Positions 7,709 through 16,179 are shown, counted from the first letter of the stretch. The stretch: DNA of 64,000 nt from Methylophilus sp. (GCF_008015755.1 NZ_SSGF01000016.1:1-64000), one strand, 5' to 3'. The notes: generated by a model not told the origin, from the letters alone. Numbers and translations are program-made.

Positions 7709-8311
7709 GGCGAGATTATACGTGAATTGGTTTGATGGCTGATTTGGGGATTATGAAGAAACATCATTTTCCTCAATTTTTGCTTCTGTGGGCTCATGTG
7801 ACTTACTTTTTCGCCTCTCGGCGAGTCACTTTCTGATGCTTGCCCCTCAGAAAGTAACCAAAGAAGAGGGCACCCAGCCATCACGGCCTGCGGCTCCCTT
7901 GCGTTGCTCAACAAAATAAGCGGTCACGAAACTCGCCCTAGTGGCTTGCGCAGTGTGCAAGCCACTAGGGCGAGTTTCGATGACCGCCCGGCAAGCCGAG
8001 TAGCGCAGGAAACAAGCGGAAGCTGGGGTGCACTTTCTTTTGGTTACTTATTCTTTGTGCAAGCAAAGAAAAGTAACTCGCTGAAAAGCGAAAAGAAACA
8101 TTACAAAAAACCACAACCGCGTGGGCATCCATGCCCAACCTACAACAACCACTCAAAGAATACCCTTTTACCGCAATCTCTCCACGCCGGGACTCTGGCC
8201 AATGCCGGAATGACGAAAACAGCTTATAAAGATAAATGAAAGAATGACTTTCTCGCCCATCACCAAACTTGTGACGCTAAAGCCCCTATCCAATTCACGT
8301 ATAATCTCGTC
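7709..8311. other. 603-bp gene-free interval
   Basis: About half of it (7803-8098) is the nested palindromic element annotated separately. From about 8110 to 8220 there are a short palindrome, TGGGCAT-CC-ATGCCCA, and a GC-rich stretch ending AATGCCGGAATGACG that has the look of a dispersed intergenic repeat, though only one copy was noticed here. The open frames crossing the interval look like by-products of the palindrome. The last 80 bases should hold the rsuA promoter. Confidence 0.6.
7803..8098. repeat. Nested palindromic element of about 300 bp
   Basis: The left half (7803-7877 and onwards) and the right half (8021-8098) are imperfect inverted copies, sharing CGAGT.ACTTTCT, AAGTAACCAAA and GCACCC.AGC. 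Each half contains its own small hairpins: TCGCC/GGCGA and ACTTTCTGA/TCAGAAAGT on the left, TCGCT/AGCGA and TTCTTTG/CAAAGAA on the right. The centre is a perfect 23-bp stem (7927-7949 with 7957-7979, loop GCAGTGT) extended by GGTCA/TGACC. This looks like a non-coding mobile or MITE-like repeat. Confidence 0.75.
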
Positions 8312-9028
8312 ATGGCAAAAACATTAGATTTAGAACGTATCCTGCATCGTCAGGGCTTTGGCACGCGCAAGATGTGCCGTATTTTAATCGTCAACGAAGA
8401 GGTCACCGTGAATGGTGAAGTCTGCGATGATCCGGACGCTAAATTCGCACTGGATGACACGCTGCATTTCACCGTCAACGGTGAAGCCTGGCAATACCGC
8501 GAACATAGTTATCTGATGATGCACAAACCTGCACATTATGAATGCACACACAAAACCCAGTTTCACCCAACCATTTATACCCTGCTGCCTGAGCCGCTGG
8601 TTGAGCGCGGTATTCAATGTATAGGCCGTTTAGACGAAGACACAACTGGTTTAATTCTGCTGTCGGATGATGGGCAATTTATCCATAAAGTCAGCTCACC
8701 CAAGCATCATGTGCCTAAAGTGTATGAAGTGACTTGCAAACACGCGTTGAGTGCGGCTGACCTTGCGCATTTGCTGTCCGGCGTGAAACTGCTTGATGAA
8801 GAAGAAACCATCACCGCACTGGCGGTGACCAGCGTGTCGACCACGGTGATTCATATGACGCTGGCGGAAGGCAAATACCACCAGGTCAAGCGTATGATTG
8901 CTGCGATTGGCAACCGTGTAGAGGCACTCAAGCGCATCAAAATTGGTCAATTGACATTGCCTGACACCATGGCAGCGGGCGAGTGGCGCTGGCTGTCTGC
9001 AGAGGATTTAATCGCTGTTCAGTCTTAA
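8312..9028 (+). CDS. rsuA: 16S rRNA pseudouridine synthase, RsuA family
   Basis: The enzyme isomerises a uridine of 16S rRNA to pseudouridine (U516 in E. coli for RsuA). The 238-residue protein has an N-terminal S4 RNA-binding domain (LERILHRQGFGTRKMCRILI...VTVNGE) and a catalytic domain with GRLDEDTTGLILLSDDGQF carrying the catalytic aspartate, then SSPKHHVPKVYEV and GKYHQVKRMIAAIGN. These match RsuA better than RluB/E/F, as the SPKHHVPK..V stretch shows. It is followed 38 bases later by the SMR transporter gene, but the two are probably unrelated in function. Confidence 0.88.
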   Translation: MAKTLDLERILHRQGFGTRKMCRILIVNEEVTVNGEVCDDPDAKFALDDTLHFTVNGEAWQYREHSYLMMHKPAHYECTHKTQFHPTIYTLLPEPLVERGIQCIGRLDEDTTGLILLSDDGQFIHKVSSPKHHVPKVYEVTCKHALSAADLAHLLSGVKLLDEEETITALAVTSVSTTVIHMTLAEGKYHQVKRMIAAIGNRVEALKRIKIGQLTLPDTMAAGEWRWLSAEDLIAVQS

Positions 9029-9066
9029 TGTGCGCTCTGTAATCACATCACTCACAAGGAAATTCT

Positions 9067-9390
9067 ATGACGTGGCTAACCCTGGTAATTGCTGGCTTGT
9101 TTGAAACGGCCTGGGCAATCGGCTTGAAATATACCGATGGATTTACGCGCTTTTGGCCGTCATTCTGGACCATTCTGGCGATGGTCATTAGCGTCTGGCT
9201 ACTGGGCCTGTGCGTCAAGTCGCTGCCGGTAGGTACGGCATATGCGGTCTGGGTGGGTATAGGCGCGGTTGGTACCGTGATTGGCGGTATTTGGCTGTTT
9301 AACGAACCAGTATCGGCGCTGCGCATTGTCAGCCTGGGCTTGATTATGGCGGGCATTATTGGCTTAAAGCTGGCGACAACGCATCCCTAA
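9067..9390 (+). CDS. sugE: Small multidrug resistance family exporter, SugE/Gdx type
   Basis: This 107-residue, four-helix inner-membrane protein functions as a dimer. The SugE/Gdx signature is clear: [21 protein letters not shown] with the essential glutamate in helix 1, [15 protein letters not shown] in helix 3, and GIIGLKL at the end. Gdx members export guanidinium in exchange for protons, while others move quaternary ammonium compounds. AAGGAAAT precedes the ATG. The 38-base upstream gap contains no recognisable guanidine riboswitch. Confidence 0.88.
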   Translation: MTWLTLVIAGLFETAWAIGLKYTDGFTRFWPSFWTILAMVISVWLLGLCVKSLPVGTAYAVWVGIGAVGTVIGGIWLFNEPVSALRIVSLGLIMAGIIGLKLATTHP

Positions 9391-9497
9391 GCAAAACTAG
9401 GTGAATGTGAAAACTAAGCTGGCGACACAGTTGTCTAGATTTTGTCCGCTTTAAAAAAGCGTTATCATCATAATTTGCCTAGACAGGATGGAGTGTT

Positions 9498-10472
9498 TTG
9501 CAAATACCGGCAACCCCTGCAAATGAAGTCGAGCGCTTGCACGTACTGCGTGCGCTGGCCATTTTGGATACCAAAGCAGAAGAGCGCTTTGACCGTTTAA
9601 CCAGAATTGCGACGCGCATGTTTAACGTGCCGATTGCGTTGGTCAGCCTAGTGGATACTAATCGCCAATGGTTCAAGTCTTGCATCGGCTTGCCTATGCA
9701 AGAAACCTCCAGAGATATTTCTTTTTGCGGACATGCCATTTTGGGCAACGATACATTCGTGATTCATGATGCCTCCAAAGACCCCAGGTTTTGCGATAAC
9801 CCGCTCGTCACCGCGGCGCCACATATTCGCTTTTATGCTGGCAGGCCGCTACGCACCACACATGGCTTCAAGATTGGTACGCTGTGCCTGATTGACTCGC
9901 AACCGCGTGCGTTCAGTGCCAGGGATATTGAGGACTTGGATGACCTGGCAGCCATGGTTGAAAGCGAACTAGCAGCCATTGAGTTGGCCACCATGGATGA
10001 ACTCACCGACCTTAGTAATCGGCGTGGTTTTATCATGCTCGCAGAAAAATATCTCAGTTATTTTGGCCGCTATAAAATCTATGCCTCACTGGTATTTTTA
10101 GACCTGAATGACTTTAAGCTCATCAACGATACTTATGGTCACGATGAAGGCGACCGCAGCTTGCAGACCTTTGGCAAGGCTCTCAAGCAAATGGGGCGAA
10201 GTTCCGATATTTTTGCCCGACTGGGCGGCGATGAGTTTGTGATTCTGCTGGCGTCTACTCGCCAGCAAGAGGCGCATATTTTCACACAACGCCTGCGCAA
10301 TCAGCTAGATTTAATCAGGCAACAACAGCGTCAGCCTTATCAAATCTTGTTTGCCCAGGGCATTGTCGAGTTTGATCCGGAGGTGCCGAAATCAGTCGAG
10401 CAACTGCTGATTGAGGGCGATGCGCTGATGTATCAATTAAAAAAATCCACCGCAGCACTCTCCAGCAAGTAG
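9498..10472 (+). CDS. GAF-GGDEF diguanylate cyclase
   Basis: The 324-residue cytosolic protein has an N-terminal GAF domain (about residues 20-155, with SLVDTNRQWFKSCIGL and CGHAIL typical of this GAF subgroup) and a C-terminal GGDEF domain. ARLGGDEFVIL (GGDEF from residue 243) is intact, and RSSD lies five residues before GGDEF, so the inhibitory c-di-GMP I-site is present. It should make c-di-GMP under product inhibition, with the GAF domain sensing a small ligand or redox state. The start is a TTG preceded by GGAG; no in-frame ATG fits near the GAF domain. Confidence 0.88.
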   Translation: MQIPATPANEVERLHVLRALAILDTKAEERFDRLTRIATRMFNVPIALVSLVDTNRQWFKSCIGLPMQETSRDISFCGHAILGNDTFVIHDASKDPRFCDNPLVTAAPHIRFYAGRPLRTTHGFKIGTLCLIDSQPRAFSARDIEDLDDLAAMVESELAAIELATMDELTDLSNRRGFIMLAEKYLSYFGRYKIYASLVFLDLNDFKLINDTYGHDEGDRSLQTFGKALKQMGRSSDIFARLGGDEFVILLASTRQQEAHIFTQRLRNQLDLIRQQQRQPYQILFAQGIVEFDPEVPKSVEQLLIEGDALMYQLKKSTAALSSK

Positions 10473-10513
10473 GTGGCTGCGCCAACTTTGGGCGCAGGCG
10501 CAGCTAACTTAAC

Positions 10514-10939
10514 CTAACCACCCAACAGTTTTTGAGCTTTGGCCGTGGCATGATTAGCGGGATGTTTTTTAGCACTATGTATTTTACCGGATTGCTGCGC
10601 CACACAGGCACCACCGGCGCCACCGAGCCCGGCACCAATCATGGCTAATAAACGGCCGCCGCCTAAACCACGCCCTAGAATCGCACCACCAGCACCGCCA
10701 ACCGCACCACCCAGCATGGTCGCCGGTTGCGTCTTGCCGCCATTGGCAACCACGCTACCAACAGCACCGCCCACCGCGCCACCTAAGACTTCTCCGGCAG
10801 GACCTAGCATCACTGCACCAATGGCAGAACCCGCGAGGCCACCGACGCCACTAGCGGCGACGGCTTGGTTATTGCAAGTTTGTGCCTGCACAACATGCGT
10901 CATACAGAGCAGGCTGATCGCTAATATCCAGACTTTCAT
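10514..10939 (-). CDS. Exported glycine-zipper protein (first copy)
   Basis: The 141-residue product has a signal peptide (MKVWILAISLLCMTHVVQA) and then a long Gly/Ala-rich region in which small residues recur every four positions (SAIGAVMLGPAGEVLGGAVG, GGAVGGAGGAILGRGLGGG). This is the glycine-zipper pattern of proteins that insert or pack in the envelope. A cysteine follows the signal cleavage site and another lies near residue 112. A similar gene is immediately upstream (11,014-11,460), so the pair probably arose by duplication. The function is unknown. Confidence 0.75.
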   Translation of the reverse strand: MKVWILAISLLCMTHVVQAQTCNNQAVAASGVGGLAGSAIGAVMLGPAGEVLGGAVGGAVGSVVANGGKTQPATMLGGAVGGAGGAILGRGLGGGRLLAMIGAGLGGAGGACVAQQSGKIHSAKKHPANHATAKAQKLLGG

Positions 10940-10975
10940 GCATAGACTCCTGCATCAACATGCAATGATGCTGTG

Positions 10976-11025
10976 TTAATAATCATGACCCGGTATTAAT
11001 CATGGACCCTATATTAATCATGACC
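10976..11025. repeat. Three degenerate direct repeats of about 16-17 bp
   Basis: The unit TTAAT(AA)TCATG(G)ACCC occurs three times in a row, starting near 10,976, 10,996 and 11,014. The last copy overlaps the stop codon of the second glycine-zipper gene and its His-rich end. It may be slippage from the GGTCATGAT codons of the gene end, or a short binding array. Confidence 0.55.
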
Positions 11026-11460
11026 GTGGTGACCACGACCATGATGATGGCCATGTCTTTTCCCTTTTTTACCGCGGTAACTTCTCTGGTATGGATCGGG
11101 TTCGTCAATCACCTTACCCACTACCGCGCCACCTGCACCGCCAACCCCAGCGCCCACTAACGCACCGGTGGTCGTGCCACTGACCTTGCGGCCAACCATG
11201 GCACCTGTCGCACCGCCAGCAGCACCGCCAAGAATCGCGCCGGTGCGCCCTGCACGACCGGTGGTCGCTGCGCCACCCAGGCCACCACCCACGGCACCAC
11301 CAATGACTTCACCCGTGCTGCCACCGAGCACGCTGCCCACCGCGGTACCCGCCGCGGCACCGACGCCGCCGCCGAGACCGGTCTCAAGGTTATCTGCCAT
11401 CACTTGTGTTGACAGTAAAGCCAACACGCTCCATACCCCGCATAATGTTAAAAACTTCAT
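11014..11460 (-). CDS. Exported glycine-zipper protein with histidine-rich tail (second copy)
   Basis: The 148-residue protein has a signal peptide ending QVMA, then repeated GxxxG segments (LGGGVGAAAGTAVGSVLGG, GAILGGAAGGATGAMVG, GALVGAGVGGAGGAVVGKVI). It ends in a basic, histidine-rich tail of about 20 residues with HGHHHGRGHHGHD. The tail could bind nickel, zinc or copper, but that is only suggested by composition. It lies directly upstream of a shorter paralogue on the same strand. The envelope location follows from the signal peptide. Confidence 0.77.
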   Translation of the reverse strand: MKFLTLCGVWSVLALLSTQVMADNLETGLGGGVGAAAGTAVGSVLGGSTGEVIGGAVGGGLGGAATTGRAGRTGAILGGAAGGATGAMVGRKVSGTTTGALVGAGVGGAGGAVVGKVIDEPDPYQRSYRGKKGKRHGHHHGRGHHGHD

Positions 11461-11594
11461 GATCTTCCCTTATGTTAATCAACCGTTTACCTAGATAAAC
11501 GGCTTGCTTGAATCGACTTGATTGAATCTATGTTATTTTAAACTGTCTTTAGGACATTCTTAGTGTAAATACATCACCTTTTTAAGATTATCAT

Positions 11595-12194
11595 ATGTCA
11601 GTTATTCGTTTGTCAGCCCTGCTTACACCTTTATTTGCACTTGTCCTGACAAGCTGCTCAGCGCCCTTACCGCCACAAGCTGAGCAAGCCGTTGTGCAGC
11701 GTTTTGATCCTAACCAGTATGTCGGCACCTGGTATGAAATTGCCAGGCTGGATAACCGCTTTGAAAAAGGGCTGGAACAAGTCACAGCCACCTACAGCTT
11801 GCAAGCAGATGGCACACTTAAGGTCGTTAACCGTGGATTTAATCCCGATAAAAACGACTGGAGCGAAGCCATCGGCAAAGCTAAATTTGCGGACCCAGCG
11901 AACGCAGATGGTAGCCGTACTGGTCGACTCAAAGTGTCGTTTTTTGGCCCGTTTTATGGCGATTACAACATCCTTGAATTAGACCAGCCTTACTACAATT
12001 ACGCATTAGTTAGCAGCGGTCGCGACTATTTATGGATACTGTCACGCACGCCACAACTCACTTATCCGATCAAACAGCACCTGATGGCTAAAGCAAAAGC
12101 CTTGGGCTTTGCAACCGATCAATTATTGTTCATCCGCCAGTCCAACCAGGTTGAGTACGAATCCGGTCGACATGTGGTGCCCCAGCATCACTAA
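11595..12194 (+). CDS. blc: Lipocalin-type outer-membrane lipoprotein (Blc-like)
   Basis: Bacterial lipocalins bind fatty acids or lysophospholipids and are associated with envelope stress. The 199-residue precursor has a lipobox LTSCSA with the lipidated cysteine at residue 21. The lipocalin signature YVGTWYEIARLDNRFEKGL is followed by ATYSLQADGTLKVVNRGFN, VSFFGPFYGDYNILELD and YALVSSGRDYLWILSRTP, all typical of Blc. It is a single gene flanked by envelope-protein genes read from the other strand. Confidence 0.9.
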   Translation: MSVIRLSALLTPLFALVLTSCSAPLPPQAEQAVVQRFDPNQYVGTWYEIARLDNRFEKGLEQVTATYSLQADGTLKVVNRGFNPDKNDWSEAIGKAKFADPANADGSRTGRLKVSFFGPFYGDYNILELDQPYYNYALVSSGRDYLWILSRTPQLTYPIKQHLMAKAKALGFATDQLLFIRQSNQVEYESGRHVVPQHH

Positions 12195-12221
12195 CTCTTG
12201 CCTGGTTAAACCGCTGAGCAT

Positions 12222-12253
12222 CAGCACGCGGGAGGGCTGAGCCTCCCGCGCTG
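12222..12253. terminator. Bidirectional hairpin between lipocalin and BON genes
   Basis: CGCGGGAGG (12227-12235) pairs with CCTCCCGCG (12242-12250), extended by CAGC/GCTG with a one-base bulge. It lies between two convergent genes, 30 bases after one stop and just beyond the other. Confidence 0.6.
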
Positions 12254-12254
12254 T

Positions 12255-12692
12255 TCATTGCGCGTCTATTTGCTCAGTGGCTGGCTGCTCGCTGTTAGCC
12301 CCTGCTGCTGGCGCGTCCATCATTGGATCCAAGCCTTCTGGAACAGGCGCTGGCACAGCTTCACCGGCACTGTAGCGCAATGCGCCTAACACGGCATACA
12401 CACCATCCGCCTGCTTGGCAAGCTGCGTGACGGTCTCTACGTCTTGCTTAGAGCCGACTTCACCGCTCAATTGCACCACTCCCTGGGCATCAGCGTCCAC
12501 CTGGATACTGGCAGCATCGATACCATGGGTTTGCAGGATATTTTTGACATTATCAACCACGGTGTCGCTAGGTAAAAAGTGATACATGGCATCATTTTTT
12601 GCGACCAACTCAGCGGCTGATACGGCGGCACTGCCACCAACCAATACGGCGACCATACTACTCATTGCCAGATAACGATTCATCTTAATCAT
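12255..12692 (-). CDS. Exported BON-domain protein with Pro/Ala-rich tail
   Basis: The 145-residue protein has a signal peptide (cleavage near VSAAE), one BON domain (about residues 40-107, DTVVDNVKNILQ...VVQLSGEVGSKQDVETVTQLAKQADGV) and a disordered Pro/Ala/Glu tail of about 38 residues. BON proteins of the OsmY type act in the periplasm under osmotic or envelope stress. GGAAAC upstream supports the start. It sits next to another BON protein gene and a stress-type lipocalin, which suggests a shared regulon. Confidence 0.8.
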   Translation of the reverse strand: MIKMNRYLAMSSMVAVLVGGSAAVSAAELVAKNDAMYHFLPSDTVVDNVKNILQTHGIDAASIQVDADAQGVVQLSGEVGSKQDVETVTQLAKQADGVYAVLGALRYSAGEAVPAPVPEGLDPMMDAPAAGANSEQPATEQIDAQ

Positions 12693-12837
12693 GATGTTTC
12701 CTTTCTGTTGTATAAGGTGGCGAGTTGTTCAAGTTGTACAGAGGATGAATCAGTCAACACATGAAGAACAACCCGCCGCAAGAAAAAAGCAAGCTACGCA
12801 CTTGGGAGAGAATTTGTAGCTTGCGAGGGGGTGTTTG

Positions 12838-13353
12838 TTAACCTTTCACCACAATAGCGTTTTTCACAGATTTCACGCCTTCCACTGCGGCCACCAATTG
12901 CTCGGCCTTAGATTTGAGTGCGGCTTCGCTGACGAAACCACTGATCAGCACTTCACCTTTGTGTGTTTCGACACTGATTTTGAGTGACTTCAAGGACTCT
13001 TCTTCCAGCAAACGGGCTTTCACTTTGGTCGTGATCCAGCTGTCGGACATCGCGCCTTTGATGGCTTTTTGACTGGTTTGTGTTTTGAGCTCTGCATATT
13101 CGTCATAGCTCAAACTGCCATCTTTGTCGTGGTCATAGGCTTTAAAGTCTTGCTGCTTGACCGCTTTATCCTGTTGCAGCTCGGACCAGGTCAGTGTGTT
13201 GTTGGCATTTTTATCTAGCGTATTAAATTCTTCCAGATAAGGTTTTTCACCGTTCTGGACTTCCTGCAAATCGAATGCAAAAGCATTTAAGGTGATGGTT
13301 GTCGCCAACAGGCCGCCAAAGATTGTTGCTTGTGTGTATTTTGACATTAACAT
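12838..13353 (-). CDS. Exported EF-hand and BON-domain protein (paralogue)
   Basis: With the start at 13,353, just after GGAGACGCTC, the protein is 171 residues. It has a signal peptide, two EF-hand loops (DKNANNTLTWSE, where position 5 is Asn rather than Asp, and DHDKDGSLSYDE, which is canonical) and a C-terminal BON domain (SWITTKVKARLLEE...VLISGFVSEAALKSKAEQLV). It matches the protein at 2,053-2,562 in domain order and over most of the BON domain. The weakened first loop suggests that calcium binding relies on the second. A calcium-responsive envelope role is inferred. Confidence 0.8.
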   Translation of the reverse strand: MLMSKYTQATIFGGLLATTITLNAFAFDLQEVQNGEKPYLEEFNTLDKNANNTLTWSELQQDKAVKQQDFKAYDHDKDGSLSYDEYAELKTQTSQKAIKGAMSDSWITTKVKARLLEEESLKSLKISVETHKGEVLISGFVSEAALKSKAEQLVAAVEGVKSVKNAIVVKG

Positions 13354-13492
13354 GAGCGTCTCCTTATTCACGCATGACACAAAACAGTTCTGCTGTCTTG
13401 TGTAGCCATATTAATCAGGCTATCGTGTCAGGTCAGTCGTCCAACGACTGAATGTCCTGTCAGAAATGGCCTACATTCAGGCCGGGCTGCGA

Positions 13493-14923
13493 TTAGCTAG
13501 TAGAGGAATCACTCTTGAGATAAGGTAACAGCACACGCGTGCTGGTGCCTTGTTGAGGGGCGCTGGAGATTTCATAATGTCCGCCGATAGTCTCGACACG
13601 GTTAGACATACCGCTGATACCATGCGTGCTATTGGTGAGCTTTTCAGGGTCAAAACCAATACCGTTATCGACAATTTCCAACTTGATATGCTGCTCGTCA
13701 TGCATAAGATGCACAGACACCTCAGTGGCTTTGGCATATTTGCTGCAGTTATTCAAACTCTCTTGCACCAGCCGGTAAACAATCAGACTCACCGTTTCGT
13801 TAATCGCCATTTCCTGCTCAGGCATAATAATATCCATCTGCCACTGGTTACGCATTCTGGCTTCGTCTATCAAGTTTTGCAGTGAGGCAATCAGGCCAAA
13901 GCTTTTGATCATGGCCGGATGGAGGTTTTGCACGATTTCACGTTTAAAGTTGATACTGCGATCCAAGTATTGATTGGTCTTTTTAAGCTTTTCGGTCACC
14001 TGCGGCAATTGGTCTTTCAAATGCTTGATCGCCCAGGAGATATCCATCTTAATCGCTGTCAGCAACGAGCCCAGCTCATCATGCAACTCTCTGGATAACT
14101 GATAACGCTCATGCTCAATATTGGTTTGTGCCTGCAAAGCCTGGCCTTGCACGGTGGTGGTTAGCCGTTGAATATTGCGCTCATATTCGGTATTTTCATC
14201 TGTCAGCCTGACATATAAGTCCGCTTTCTCCGCCAGTTCACGCAACAAACGACGAATCACCAGCACCACCAATGACACAAAAATAAGCGGACAAGCCATG
14301 ACAAACCAACGCATAAATTTACGTGTGGTATCACGAGCATTCGCTACTTCATCGCGGTAATCGAGCACCAGTTGTTCAAACTGACGCGATAACACTTCAA
14401 TATTGCGGCTTTCCTTGACCCCGGAATCCAGCTTGACCACCGCCAATGCTTTATCAAATTGTCGTTTTTTGGCGAAATCAATCGTCACGCTCATTTCTGC
14501 CGACTTTTTAACAATACTGTTTACCAGTTCATTCATGGTGGTTTGTATCACCGGATGTCTGACCAGATTGGTATGATTGAGCAATTGATTGATGTCTTGC
14601 AGCTGCTGCCCCATTTGTTTGGTCGCCTCATCATAGGGCTCAAAGTAGCTTTCCGAGCGCGTCAACAGGTATCCACGCTGCGCACTCTCGGCAATCGCCA
14701 GGTTAGATTGTGTCTTCCAGGTTTCGAGCAGCAATTGGTCAAGCAGGGTCAACACATCGGTTTTTTCACGCGTGGTGACAATAAAACGATCATTCACCAC
14801 CAGCATGGCAGCCGCCAGCATCAAACTGACCGTGAGTAAAGCGACGGTGTTACCACCAAAGGTATCACTGATTTTTTCCAGCCGGTCTAGCAGGGCGATA
14901 AGGGTGGTTCTAACTTTTTGCAT
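13493..14923 (-). CDS. Membrane sensor histidine kinase, CHASE3-type sensor, NarL-partner (HisKA_3) class
   Basis: The 476-residue protein has a first membrane helix near residues 20-40 and a periplasmic all-helical domain of about 150 residues resembling CHASE3 (SNLAIAESAQRGYLLTRSESYF is typical). A second helix near 210 leads to a coiled linker, then HERYQLSRELHDELGSLLTAIK with the phosphorylated histidine, and an ATPase domain with QESLNNCSKYA and DNGIGFDPEKL. Kinases of this class partner with LuxR-tailed response regulators; such a regulator lies at 16,180-16,812, beyond the two small membrane-protein genes read divergently. Adjacent genes suggest an envelope or osmotic stress signal. 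Confidence 0.87.
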   Translation of the reverse strand: MQKVRTTLIALLDRLEKISDTFGGNTVALLTVSLMLAAAMLVVNDRFIVTTREKTDVLTLLDQLLLETWKTQSNLAIAESAQRGYLLTRSESYFEPYDEATKQMGQQLQDINQLLNHTNLVRHPVIQTTMNELVNSIVKKSAEMSVTIDFAKKRQFDKALAVVKLDSGVKESRNIEVLSRQFEQLVLDYRDEVANARDTTRKFMRWFVMACPLIFVSLVVLVIRRLLRELAEKADLYVRLTDENTEYERNIQRLTTTVQGQALQAQTNIEHERYQLSRELHDELGSLLTAIKMDISWAIKHLKDQLPQVTEKLKKTNQYLDRSINFKREIVQNLHPAMIKSFGLIASLQNLIDEARMRNQWQMDIIMPEQEMAINETVSLIVYRLVQESLNNCSKYAKATEVSVHLMHDEQHIKLEIVDNGIGFDPEKLTNSTHGISGMSNRVETIGGHYEISSAPQQGTSTRVLLPYLKSDSSTS

Positions 14924-15234
14924 GGCGATCGAATGAAAAGATTGAAAAATCAGGCAATCCGGCGTAACGTTTTTAACATCTATTGTTCACAATATATCAA
15001 ATGCATCATAGCGGTGTTGTGGCTTAACAGCAACGTAAAGATAGAATCGCGGCATTCATTAACACGCTGTCAGAGAATTCCGACCCGACTATCGGTAGCT
15101 GGCCGATAGAGAACCCTGCGGCCAGTCGCGTATGATGGGTCACATGCTGAAAACACAAGTCGTTTCATTAACGCGCTAACTAAGGCACACTGTTTTCATT
15201 CATCTGTAACCACGATTTAAAAAGGAGTTTCAAA
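14924..15234. promoter_or_regulatory. 311-bp divergent intergenic region with one dyad
   Basis: The interval separates the histidine kinase (leftward) from the ElaB/YqjD-type gene (rightward). It contains an exact dyad CTATCGG (15,089-15,095) / CCGATAG (15,103-15,109) with a 7-base spacer, about 125 bases upstream of the rightward start, which could be a regulator site. AAAAAGGAG precedes the rightward ATG. Nothing else definite was seen. Confidence 0.45.
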
Positions 15235-15651
15235 ATGTTTAATTTTTCAAAAGACAATGTTGAGAACACAACCGATCGTTTGGCTAAAAAATCTGATCAG
15301 GCCATTGAACAAATTGCTGCACAGGTTAAATCGACCGCCAATGAATTATTGGATGCGGTCAATGACACGGCAGACAACACGCAGGATAAGGCGAAAGAGC
15401 TGATTCATACCCTAAAAAGTAACCTGGACCGTTTGACCAGTGAAGAAAGCGCAGCATCAATTGCCTCTGATCTGAGTTCAAAGGCCGGTCGCGTCAAGGA
15501 GCAGGTGCAACGTGAAGTCAGCGACACCTACCACACCATTAAAGACAAAACAGTCGATACCGTGCAAGAACATCCACTTGGGACTGTGCTGGTAGCCGCT
15601 GGTGTCGGTTTGCTGATAGGATATCTGCTCGGCACTAAACGTGGTGAATAA
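15235..15651 (+). CDS. ElaB/YqjD/DUF883-family membrane-anchored protein
   Basis: The 138-residue protein is a long amphipathic, probably coiled, helical region rich in Lys, Asp and Thr. It ends in a single C-terminal membrane segment, VQEHPLGTVLVAAGVGLLIG, followed by a short YLLGTKRGE tail. This is the layout of ElaB/YqjD proteins, which sit in the inner membrane, bind ribosomes and are induced in stationary phase or stress in E. coli. The next gene encodes a YqjE-like protein, as in the E. coli yqjCDE arrangement, and the two are probably co-transcribed. Confidence 0.85.
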   Translation: MFNFSKDNVENTTDRLAKKSDQAIEQIAAQVKSTANELLDAVNDTADNTQDKAKELIHTLKSNLDRLTSEESAASIASDLSSKAGRVKEQVQREVSDTYHTIKDKTVDTVQEHPLGTVLVAAGVGLLIGYLLGTKRGE

Positions 15652-15663
15652 GCAAGGAAAGCT

Positions 15664-16146
15664 ATGTGGGTAAACCTCTTGAAATTTGTCGCTGTTTTGT
15701 TTTTAAATCGCAAGGTGAACGCGTTGAAAGGCAGTTTTTTTAATTTGCGTCATCACCTTGCCGATTACACAGAGGATCGTGCGCAACAACTAAAACAGGA
15801 TTTTCTGGAGGAAACTGAACGCCTGGCCACCAGCATGGTAGGCATGTTGGTGGTGTTCAGTATGTTCATTTTTACCGGATTATTAGGCTTGATGTGGCTG
15901 TTTTCACTGTTGTGGCAACATCCACATCGTTCTCTGATTTTGGGCCTGGCGATGCTGGTGCCGACGGTCATTGGCGTGATTGTTTTTTTCGCGGTACGTG
16001 GGATCTGGCACAAAAAGCCGTTATTTGCTGATTCTTTGACTATGATTAGCCATGACTGGCAACTGTTTAGAAAAGAAATGAGCCCTGCCGAACCCACTGA
16101 GCCGGTAGCCGCGCCTCAAGCGGATACTGCCAAAGCTGCAAGCTGA
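15664..16146 (+). CDS. YqjE-like (phage-holin-superfamily) inner-membrane protein
   Basis: The 160-residue protein has an amphipathic N-terminal half, two adjacent membrane helices (MVGMLVVFSMFIFTGLLGLM and ILGLAMLVPTVIGVIVFFAV) and a C-terminal Pro/Ala-rich tail. The size and arrangement fit the YqjE/DUF1469 family that accompanies YqjD. It lies 12 bases after the ElaB/YqjD-type gene, with AAGGAAAG before its ATG. The role is unknown, probably a membrane partner of the upstream protein. Confidence 0.75.
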   Translation: MWVNLLKFVAVLFLNRKVNALKGSFFNLRHHLADYTEDRAQQLKQDFLEETERLATSMVGMLVVFSMFIFTGLLGLMWLFSLLWQHPHRSLILGLAMLVPTVIGVIVFFAVRGIWHKKPLFADSLTMISHDWQLFRKEMSPAEPTEPVAAPQADTAKAAS

Positions 16147-16179
16147 TAAAAACCTGACTAACGAGTTGAAGAGAGCCGC

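Noticed and set aside
7904-8239. Open frame of 111 codons inside the palindromic interval
   Set aside because: It crosses the central palindrome, shows no protein-like composition and has no ribosome-binding site; its openness comes from the repeat structure.
9029-9066. Guanidine riboswitch upstream of the sugE-type gene
   Set aside because: Only 38 bases separate the genes, and no paired ACGR-type hairpins or other guanidine aptamer is visible.
15089-15109. Terminator of the histidine kinase or a small RNA
   Set aside because: The dyad CTATCGG/CCGATAG lacks a T-run and lies upstream, not downstream, of both flanking genes; a regulator site is more likely.
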